Part shown: in pieces, positions 57,501 to 64,000 of the stretch
How positions within the stretch are numbered: the stretch's first letter is position 1
How the letters are laid out: each line of letters opens with the position of its first letter
Assembly: GCF_033807715.1 (NCBI RefSeq)
Contig: NC_084596.1
Span: 35,922,879-35,986,878 of the forward strand
Length of the DNA stretch: 64,000 bases
Origin: Cololabis saira
Lineage: Eukaryota; Chordata; Actinopteri; Beloniformes; Belonidae
Reading direction: 5' to 3'
The notes under the pieces: model-generated
Databases searched by the model: none
Seen by the model: only the letters and a program-made list of their open reading frames with translations
What the model was told of the DNA's origin: nothing
Translations under genes and position numbers: made by a program

Positions 57501-60500
57501 TTACAGGTCTCTAATTGAAGGGCAGAACTATCTCAGCTCCGGATGATACATAATACATACATACATAACCCCAATCTGCAGATAAAACTAGTTTGTTGGG
57601 GAAAAAATGTTAACTCTATTTGTAGCTGCAGAAGAAAAAAATAATCTCACGAGGAAAAGAAAAATATTGCTCACGCCTCTTCAGCATAAAAAAAAAGAAA
57701 AGAGAAGTAAGAGTAATAAAAAAGATGTACTGTATGTTGTACTATTATACTAATTTATTGAAACACATGGCGAGTCAAACATTTACCAAAGCAGCTGCCA
57801 ACACTAAACAAGGTAGTAAGACGGTGGTTCTGCAGAACTGCGGCAGTAAATCCTCATCGGAGCTCCATTCTTTAGTAGTGATTTCATGAACCCAAACCGT
57901 TAATAATCATTATTTTCTCCATATACCGCTCCCTGGCTTCCTTTTTTAAGGTATCCTGGTAAATTCCAGTTCCTTTCCAGCAGTTTAACATCTTTTTTTG
58001 CGTTCCGTCTGTTCACTTGGTGAAACAGAAAAGTAGTTTTTAAAGTCCATCCCTTCTTCATTCACTATCAAAACAAATGCACGTGACGGGACAGGAGTGT
58101 TCCGATGATACAAATACATTAAGAGAGCCTGGCAGGGAGCGGAGTAATAGATCCATACGTATATATGTCTATGGGCTGGAGCGGAGGAGCGCAGCCGCCA
58201 CCGCAGTAATGGCGGCCCGCTCGACTTCCGGGTTTCGCCGGATTCGTCTATAAAAATCTGCAAGATCTGCTCGCCCCCACCCTTACAGAGTCCCCCAGTG
58301 TCACGTGGTTTCTGTGAGCCGTTCAGATTGGTGCATTTTCTTTACGTCACCAAAATGCACACCACCCCTCGGTCTCCTCCGCTGCTGAAACCACGCCCAC
58401 CACCAGCTCTGCCGCTCGAGCTGCAGCCATTATTACAAGCAGGGGCTGTTTCCACAGCGAGGGAGAGTTAAAATGAGGTTTTGCCTCGACAAGGCGGTGC
58501 CGAGAGGGAGAGAAAAAAAAGGCGCTGGAGGAAGACACGGCCAAATGTCAAAAATTGGTTGATTTATTCAGCCCCCTCCACAGCAAAGATGCGTCCGCAC
58601 GTAAGTTGCAGTTCACTTTCAGGCTACACAGTGTAAATATGCAGCCTATAAACCCTGGCCGTTAAATAAAAATAAGGATTGAGATTTTAAAATTATTGAT
58701 TTATAAGACACTTTATTATAATCAGTACTCGAGTTGAGGGGGGATGAGGGGGATTTCCCCCCTGAAATAAAAACGGTCCAAATCATCCCCCCTGTAAAAC
58801 TGCCATCCCCCCTTTCCATCCCTTATGTCATTTCATCAATTAATGTGGTTTTACTGCTATTTCAACATTTAGAGTCATCACCAGAAAAATAAAACCAGAA
58901 AAATAACTTATTTGACCATTTTCACCTATTTCAAGTAAATTTTCACTTGAAATAAGTAGAAAAATCTGCCAGTGGGACAAGATTTATCTTCTTATTACAA
59001 GCAAAAAAATCTTGTTCCACTGGCAGATTTTGGTACTTATTTAAAGTGAAAATCTACTTGAAACAGGGGAAAATTGTTGTTTTTTCCAGTGATGATTCTT
59101 GTTTTAAGTGTAATGAGATTTTTTTACTAAAATGAGACATTTTAACTAGAAATAAGACAAATATTCTTGTTAAGATTGTGAGTTTTTGCAGTGATCCATG
59201 TTACTGTGATTTGTGTATGCTCTGTTATCTTATGCGCCATCCTGAAATGTAGACTGGGCTGGAATAGATGATTTTTTTTATCTTGTTGAGTAATTCTTTC
59301 AATATTTTCCATAGATCATTTATTTATTTCTAATAAGGTGGTTGTATTTATTCCTATAATTTTTGTATGTAGCACAATTTAAAGGACTAGGACTTTGAAA
59401 ATGCCTTTTATAAAGCTTGTTTTTCTTTAAAGCAGATTTCCTAAGTTCTATAGTAAACCATGGTTTGTTAAGGTTTTCAGAGCTTCCTTTATCTTTAGAA
59501 ATAAGATAAAAGTTGTGTTTAGAATTGTACTGTGTGGCACGAAGCTTTCATCCAACCAGTGTGCTGTTAAACTTAAAAGTATTAACGTTTTACTACCTCC
59601 TCTCGAAACACTGAGCCAGGCCTGGTGAAAAATTAGATATTTAATGGTTTGCATTAATGGGCGGGACCTAATGGCTCAACAGCGCCCCCTAGAAAACTTT
59701 GTGCCTCAAGCCCCACAATACGGTTTGACGTACATGCACCAAAATCGGTACACACCTGTATCATGTCACAACTTAAAGAAAAGTCTCTTGGCGCCATGGC
59801 CGAAACCGAACAGGAAGTCGGCCATTTTGAACATTTTGAATTAATCGTGTAATTTTGGCGCAATTTATGCCATTTCTTCGGTCATTAATACGGCCCGAAC
59901 GTAACGTGCACCCAGGTGTGTTATACATCAAAACGTGCGTCTCCATCCTCCGACACCACGCATTACTTTTCTCTTTCAAAAGTGTTACAGTGGCGATGCT
60001 AGACGGCAAAAAGCGTGCCCACCCTTCATCTGGTTGGTTCAGACAGAAAAAACTTTGCGCCTCAAGCCCCATAATACGGTTTGACGTACATGAACAAAAA
60101 TCGGTACACACCTGTATCATGTCGCAACTTAAAGAAAAGCCAGGCCTGTCGATACATTTGATATTTCATGGTTTGCATTAATGGGCGTGGCCTAACGGCT
60201 CAACAGCGCCCCCTAGAATACTTTTCTCTGCCATAACTTTTGAAAGGTTTGACATAAAGAGTCGTGGGTGGTGTCATGGGACTCGGTATTGAGTCCTTGA
60301 TCATAATTGGCGAAAATTAGCCCCGCCCCTTCTTCTGATTGGTTGTCCCTATTTCCTGCTATAACATTTGAATGTTTTGACATAGAGAGTCGTGGGTGGT
60401 GTCATGGGACTCTGTAATGAGTCCTTGAGCTTCATTGGCCTGAATTAGCCCCGCCCCTTCTTCTGATTGGTTGTCCCTTTTTTCTGCTATAACTTTTGGA

Positions 60501-61699
60501 TGGTTTGACATAGAGAGTCGTGGGTGGTGTCATTTCTGATATGCTTATGGGGGGCGGTGGCCGTGAGTGCGAGGGCCCGTTCATCGCTGCTTGCAGCTTT
60601 AATTTATCATATATTTGAACTTCAACAGTGCGTTTTAATGATTCTCAGTATAATAGGTAATTCCAGACAAAGTGTGAAAACTGAAGGTTTAACCTGATAA
60701 TAGCAGCAAATAAAAATGAGAAAAAATCATCTCCCTCCAGTGGTTGAGAGGATGGTGGACACTGAACTCAGCAGGTACTTCAACAGATGAATTATCAAAA
60801 CAGTTCTCCAAGCTGTCTGGTTGAAAATAAAGAGAATCCTTAAAAACACAGATTTTAATAGTTTCAAACCAAATCTTCCGCATTCAGACTTACCACTTGA
60901 AACTTCTAAATGTGATAAAATTGTTCTGAGTGTGGTTATAAGTATAAAAATTCCGTCCACTTCTCTGATTGCAAGGTCACCATGGCATTTTTCAGCTGGG
61001 GAAATTAAATAACTAAAAAAAAAGCTGCTTTAAACCCCAGGTATGTTTTTCAGCTCTGTGTTTAACGTCTTCCTCGACAGCAGCTGTCTCTGTGACATCC
61101 CCACTCATGAGCCGTTCTCCCGCGTACCTGCCCCCACCTAAACCCATCACTAAGGACTCCTGGAAAGGTCACAGGTAAGCGTCGTCTCACGGTTGCAGTT
61201 CATGCTGTTTGTGTAAGTGGACGTGTGCGGCCTCCGCAGACCTGCTCTGCATCTGTGTTGCAGTCACATGATGGCGTCCGTGGCGGTGCTGTCCTCCGTC
61301 GTGGTCCTCGTGGGGGCGATCGTATTGGTCACCAGGTTGTGGCGGCTCCATCGTAAGGCCATCTGTCATTTCCTTGAGTTTCCATGATGCCAGGTTTCCT
61401 GTCACTATGATGCAGTAGGATAATTGCTACCGGTGCTTTAAATAGCCTCACTTCTCTTTTGTAGGGAAAGATCCTCTAAGAGAAGTTGATGACAGGAACT
61501 CTAAATTCACCGTAAGGCCCCATTACACTGAAGCGCTGTAGCTCTTGCTGTCAGGGAGCTCTCAAATGATTCTTCAGTAATTCTAACAGCCATTTTTTCT
61601 CCTGTCTTTTCAAAGCGCATTTCAGGGGATGCTGGCGACTTTCAAAGTGCCGCTGTCATTTTTCTTAACAAGGATTCCCAGGAGGTCCACATGTACTGA
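49796..61699 (+). CDS. pigr: Polymeric immunoglobulin receptor (two-Ig-domain teleost pIgR)
   Basis: Epithelial receptor that binds polymeric IgM/IgT and carries it to the mucosal surface. Coding exons: 49796-49838, 50419-50763, 51384-51465 plus 51664-51890 (if the insert between is removed), 61081-61174, 61264-61352, 61465-61511, 61616-61699; phases agree, 336 residues, the usual teleost pIgR size. Hydrophobic signal peptide ([12 protein letters not shown]). Ig domain 1 has Cys38-Cys107 with the extra Cys52/Cys60 pair of the pIgR/CD300 group (CHYEP...KYWC...[13 protein letters not shown]). Ig domain 2 has CHYSERYR...KKWC...SC and DTGWYWC. A Pro/Ser/Thr linker, a membrane helix (about 267-287) and a ~49-residue tail ending SQEVHMY follow. 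CD300/CMRF35-like receptors are the alternative, but two domains and the domain 1 sequence favour pIgR. Intron before the linker exon is 9.2 kb of repeats. Confidence 0.87.
50790..51330. repeat. Degenerate MITE with AATCGATT words in pigr intron 2
   Basis: Words such as AGAATCGATTCGATTCCGATT cluster at 50797-50885, and AAAATCGATC / AATCGATTTTTAG at 51230-51310, on both sides of an AT-rich body. This resembles hAT-type fish MITEs; exact ends and target duplication are not visible. Confidence 0.5.
51466..51663 (+). other. pigr: 198-bp insert within Ig domain 2 of pigr (GC-AG intron or in-frame insertion)
   Basis: The exon reads ...CHYSERY(R) up to 51465 and resumes R-ESEKKWC at 51664. Removing the insert restores the 8-residue spacing between CHY and KxWC also seen in domain 1 (EPQYATYV). 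The insert begins GCATTT after CAG, ends CCAACAG, and contains (ATT)n and a 17-A run. It is exactly 66 codons long and has no stop in frame, so translation could also run through it, adding an Ile-rich hydrophobic run and a Lys run. ACAG borders both ends, a possible short target duplication. Confidence 0.7.
51891..53310. other. pigr intron 4 (long), first part
   Basis: No exon seen up to the repeat at 53311. Apart from the CCAT microsatellite the sequence is plain AT-rich. Confidence 0.45.
52546..52668 (+). repeat. (CCAT)n microsatellite, about 31 units
   Basis: 123 bp of uninterrupted CCAT. The long minus-strand ORF of alternating Met-Asp-Gly-Trp is an artefact of this repeat. Such tracts often arise from the GGATGG tail of a common fish repeat; a degenerate copy of that repeat is at 63050-63160. 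Confidence 0.97.
53311..54345 (+). mobile_element. 'AGGGCCCGAGCACTG' repeat, divergent long copy
   Basis: It starts TTAATTAGGGCCCGAGCACTG at 53311, like 38902, followed by ATTGTATCTG and a (TTA)n tract (53364-53392). It then diverges (CACCAAATTTTGCACACGCTT, ATAGCGCCACC three times). The right end CATCGCTGCTTGCAGCTTT is not found, so the border is approximate. ORFs inside (91 codons at 54017) have no domain. Confidence 0.6.
54774..55016. repeat. GC-rich island with hairpin and duplicated GCCGCCATCTTGGAC
   Basis: A hairpin CAGTGCTGCTGCAGC (54810-54824) / GCTGCAGCAGCACTG (54835-54849) with a 10-nt loop opens the block. Then come G-rich runs and two copies of GCGGCCGCCATCTTGGAC (about 54946 and 54981), which carry the YY1 core CCGCCATCTTG. 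It stands out from AT-rich surroundings and may be the promoter/end part of a transposon. No CDS is supported. Confidence 0.6.
55017..55897. other. pigr intron 4, AT-rich, nothing recognised
   Basis: Contains a short TA/TTTA tract (55297-55328) and no coding signature. Confidence 0.4.
55900..57039. mobile_element. 1.14-kb near-palindromic foldback element, TA target
   Basis: The left arm 55900-56412 and right arm 56507-57039 are inverted copies with a ~94-nt spacer. The ends TGGAGCCAAATCAGGGCC / GGCCCTGATTTGGCTCCA are flanked by TA (55898-55899, 57040-57041), as in Tc1/mariner-type insertions. Each arm holds a ~19-21-bp tandem array of CAGTTTCAC-type words separated by T-runs (55970-56160; complement at 56780-56965). 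Phe/Lys-rich ORFs here are artefacts. The arms differ by a 21-bp duplication (GATGCCACGCCCCTCTCAGTT) at about 56699-56740. Confidence 0.88.
57190..57545 (+). pseudogene. Two-exon relic of a SWIM/YqaJ-type transposon protein (N-terminal part)
   Basis: Exon 1 encodes [19 protein letters not shown] (ending at a donor GTATCT near 57252). A ~190-bp intron ends TTTTAG at 57445, and exon 2 encodes [20 protein letters not shown]...[11 protein letters not shown] then TGA (57544). The pattern WxDDVxxWPxIxxxxIxxYxI...YxSLxGxNYxxSG matches a multi-copy fish protein family whose longer members carry SWIM zinc-finger and YqaJ-like nuclease domains. I recall this from sequence memory, not a search. The N-terminus and the catalytic part are missing here, so it is a fragment. 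Confidence 0.5.
57830..58061 (-). pseudogene. Relic of the start of the same transposon gene, opposite strand
   Basis: Minus strand from ATG 58061: [18 protein letters not shown], then in a shifted frame [19 protein letters not shown], and after another shift [18 protein letters not shown]. The order (leader, ARERYxEKI, EIxxKEWSxD) fits the first ~80 residues of the family seen on the + strand at 57190. At least three frame breaks make it dead. It is preceded by GTCACGTGCATTTGTTTTGA (E-box at 58080-58085), also found before the ORF at 16297. Confidence 0.55.
58270..58722. other. CpG-richer stretch in pigr intron, unassigned
   Basis: Contains CACGTG (58302), a short inverted repeat GGTGCATTTT/AAAATGCAC (58330-58360) and purine runs. 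It may be further transposon promoter sequence. No domain in any frame. Confidence 0.35.
58723..59204 (+). mobile_element. hAT MITE with internal hairpin (copy 3, 3'-truncated)
   Basis: It begins CAGTACTCGAGTTG like 30516 and follows that family through the internal foldback (58905-59075). It stops at GTGATCCATGTTACT, so about 260 bp including the right end are missing. Without the right end the duplication cannot be checked. Located in pigr intron. Confidence 0.85.
59210..59480 (-). pseudogene. LINE fragment, region before the reverse transcriptase
   Basis: Minus strand reads [20 protein letters not shown] ... [15 protein letters not shown], the KPWxT...KxxLYKxF...YKxYRNxxxxLIR pattern found between endonuclease and RT in CR1/L2/RTE-type LINEs. 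Stops follow, and the adjacent domains are absent. It directly abuts the truncated hAT copy. Confidence 0.55.
59613..60600 (+). mobile_element. 'AGGGCCCGAGCACTG' repeat, 5'-truncated copy
   Basis: Matches 39051-39903 from GCCAGGCCTGGTGA to the end CATCGCTGCTTGCAGCTTT (60582-60600). It has an internal duplication: a ~95-bp block (CTCAAGCCCCACAATACGGT ... CAACTTAAAGAAAAG) at 59700-59790 recurs at 60060-60140. A ~120-bp tandem (GAGTCGTGGGTGGTGTCAT) occurs at 60258, 60388 and 60518. ORFs on both strands are shared by all copies and carry no domain. Confidence 0.8.
60601..61080. other. pigr intron end, no gene
   Basis: AT-rich sequence ending in the acceptor TTCCTCGACAG before the linker exon at 61081. 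Confidence 0.5.
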
Positions 61700-62040
61700 G
61701 ATCCTTCTGCGGAGCGTTTCCTCAAGTCTTTGCAACTGAATGTATTTTTTTTAATTGTGTGTTAATCTACTGCACAGAACATGCAGGTCTTTTTCTTGAG
61801 TCCTTTTGTATCATGTACCAGACACCTGTGTTTTGACTTGCTGCTTTGGAGAAAAACAGCCCAGATACTGTACGTTGCAGAGCTCAGAAATAAACTAATT
61901 CAAAATGTAATTTTCCCCCAGAAAGTACAGGAGAGGTGAATACCTCCTCAATAACGTTTTACCCTATATCATGCACACGGTGGTCAATAATTACAGTGTT
62001 GTTTATCTGTTTCCAGTTTTAGATCAATAAAAATGCTCCA
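61700..62040 (+). other. pigr: 3' UTR of pigr
   Basis: Follows the stop codon 61697-61699. AATAAA occurs at 61889-61894 and again at 62026-62031, so two alternative ends are possible. Confidence 0.6.
62026..62031 (+). terminator. Distal polyadenylation signal of pigr
   Basis: AATAAA about 330 bp after the stop codon, followed by AT-rich spacer. Confidence 0.5.
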
Positions 62041-64000
62041 CAGACATTTCAGCCATGACTCATTCTTCCCTCAGATTCATATTTATTTTTGATGATTAGA
62101 TAGGGACAGTGTTTGCTATTGTTAGAGAAAGTATAAAGCTCTGATTAATCTGGACATTAAGGAACTAAAAGTTAAAACTGAGAAATAAAGAAAAAGATCC
62201 AGAGAAATAAATCCAGAAATAATATTCACCGCAAGATGTCTTTTGAAGTCTGTGGAACTAACATGAAAAAACATGATTTTATTTTTATTATTGTTTGCAG
62301 TTATAGATTCATGGAGTTTTTTGTTGTTTGTTTCAAATTTCGTCTCAAAATAAAAAGGCTAATTAACACCTTTAAACACGAACAAAGAAATCTCGCTGCA
62401 ATTAAAAGCAGATAATGTGAGCGTGAGGTGTTTTTACTTGGAGGTGGGAAGGAACGACTGAGAATAGATTAGGAGTTTACAAATGAACTCTGAAAGGAAC
62501 AGCTCTGCATTTCATGCTTGATCTGGCTGTTCTCACACCGAGACACAAACAACGTGTCCGACTTGTAAACTGAACGGGCTAATGAGACCCCAAAGCGCCC
62601 GTGGAGCCAAGACTCCACCACATGCTGAATGAGTTCACATCAGAAACACTCAACTCAGAATCAATATTCTTTGGTGTCGTATACATATATCTTAGATTTG
62701 AATAAAAAATGTTCTTGTGAGTCATAATGTTAGACATCTAAGGTGGGTCCTGATTTGAGTCCCAGCTGGGTTCTTCCTGTTCCTCCAGTTGCCTAATAGG
62801 CTTTCTCCAGGTATTTCTGCTGCTTCCCACGGGTCAAAAACATCAAATTTAGGTTGGTTGGTTGGTGATCCTACATTGTTTGTAGGAGTGGGTGTGAGCG
62901 TGCATGTTTAGTGTCTCAGTGTGGACCTGCCAAGGCTGTGCTCTGCAGCCGGGACAGGCTCCACTGAGGATTCCTGCAAATGCCAAGTTCTTTAGCTAGC
63001 TACCCCATTTGAGACATATTTTCTGATCTATTTTAAGTATTCGGTGAGACCTGTCCAAGCTGCAGCCTTCCCTTTCGCCCCAAAGAAAGCTGGCCGGGCT
63101 CCAGCAGACATCCACAAACTTTGAATAGGAAAGAACCGATATACATAATGGATGGATGAAAGTATTCTGTGAACTAATCCGACCTGATTCGGTGGCGTTT
63201 TGAAATAGTGTTTCCCAACTCCGGACTTCCCCTGCAAAATAAGTTTGTAGTTTTAATAAGTAAAAAATGTGATAAACCAAAAATGAACGGCTTGGATTTG
63301 GAGTTTCATTTCATTTCCGTTTTGATTGTCTTCACCAGCTTTTATGACTGACATGAAGACATGAAGACAATTTATAATGTCACGGTCATAGTTATGAGAC
63401 ACAATTAGTCCCCACAGGGAGAAAATGCCATGTTATTTTACAGAATTTAAATGGAGTATTCGGAGTAATATATGAGGGAAAATAAAACAGAATAAAAAAA
63501 TCATGCTTTTTGCTCGTTTATTCATGTAAATTACAAAATATTAGTGATAATTCCAAAGAAATGATTGCGATTTGCCTGCTTGACTTTGCGCAAAGTTGCA
63601 ATCACACTTCTGTCTGTGTGTGTACGTGTGTTTTATAATTCACCGTGGAAGAGTCGCTCATGAGTTAAGTCTCTTTTGCCGTTTGGTCTCCTCGCTGTTA
63701 GAAAGGACTCCATCATTAATAGTAATGAGTTTCAGGCTGAATGAGTTCTGCCACTAGATGGAGGTCAACGCTGATTGAAATGTGTTCACCCTGTGATGTA
63801 TAGTCGCGGACTGTGTCTGTTCATGCACACAAAAAATGTGCCTTTGTTATTTTGACCAAACAGTACTCACAGCGAGAGAGAGAAGGAAGCTGCTGCCTCT
63901 CCTTCTAGACCTCTTCACAGAAAATACATCCATCCTACATGCTCATATTCATAGGGTTTGTGTGTTTTTCTGTGTCATTTCTGAAAACAATCTCATTTTC
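62041..64000. other. Downstream spacer with one degenerate repeat
   Basis: No exon seen. 62935-63160 resembles the common fish repeat that reads 'CTGTCC...CTGCAGCCTTCC...CGCCC...AGCTGG...GGGCTCCAGCAG...ATGGATGGATG', present here in a decayed form; a second partial match is at 62925-62965. The remainder is AT-rich. Confidence 0.45.

Larger units (their letters stand above)
57083..58252. mobile_element. TIR element carrying two inward-facing transposon-gene relics
   Basis: The ends TATACACGAATCCGGCGA (57083-) and TCGCCGGATTCGTCTATA (-58252) are inverted with one mismatch, followed at each end by a CpG-rich CCGCCAT.../...ATGGCGG block with GCTGCGGTGG / CCACCGCAG. Coding relics run + at the left (57190-57545) and - at the right (58061-57830). 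The 20 bp between this element and the foldback to its left suggests nested or adjacent insertion. Confidence 0.72.

Overview
The window is vertebrate genomic DNA, almost certainly from a spiny-rayed (percomorph-type) teleost. The genes are split by GT-AG introns and encode fish orthologues of vertebrate proteins. The spacers and introns are packed with fish-type repeats: hAT MITEs with 8-bp target duplications, L2 and L1-like LINE fragments, Tc1-like foldbacks and microsatellites. There is no operon, CRISPR array or other prokaryotic feature.

Layout. 1-9380 has no host gene that I can see. It holds transposon debris: a TIR element, a broken hAT transposase, a LINE zinc-finger ORF fragment, and an imperfect direct repeat just upstream of a TATA box. 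9384-32770 is a type-1-like transglutaminase gene (tgm1-like, + strand), with a non-coding first exon and 13 coding exons that join in phase to 784 residues and keep the Cys-His-Asp triad. 34571-42878 is abhd4 (- strand, 8 coding exons, 366 residues, GHSLGG nucleophile elbow). It meets the transglutaminase tail to tail. 43568-46665 is dad1 (+ strand, 113 residues), head to head with abhd4 across a 689-bp gap between start codons. 49796-62040 is the polymeric immunoglobulin receptor gene pigr (+ strand, two V-type Ig domains, one membrane helix, short tail; 336 residues if a 198-bp insert in domain 2 is spliced out). The last 2 kb shows only degenerate repeat.

The four genes do not form one pathway. 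Tgm1 crosslinks proteins at epithelial membranes, Abhd4 is a lipid hydrolase of the N-acyl-phospholipid pathway, Dad1 is a small subunit of the ER oligosaccharyltransferase, and pIgR carries polymeric antibody across mucosal epithelium. Tgm1 and pIgR share an epithelial-barrier theme, and pIgR is normally an N-glycoprotein made through the ER. The abhd4/dad1 head-to-head pair matches what I recall of human 14q11.

The most interesting parts are: (1) a 198-bp insert inside the second Ig domain of pigr that keeps the frame open and is bounded by GC...AG; (2) a TIR element at 57083-58252 carrying two inward-facing relics of a transposon gene, whose leader (E-box, start codon, DFxNYFS) recurs in a second element at 16.3 kb; (3) many MITEs whose exact target duplications can be read directly, including a nested pair; (4) LINE 3' ends lying about 25 bp from splice sites of both tgm1 and abhd4; (5) a 1.14-kb near-palindrome; and (6) a 12-bp palindromic E-box 96 bp upstream of the pigr start codon. 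I could not run alignments. Exon borders come from splice consensus, phase and family sequence knowledge.
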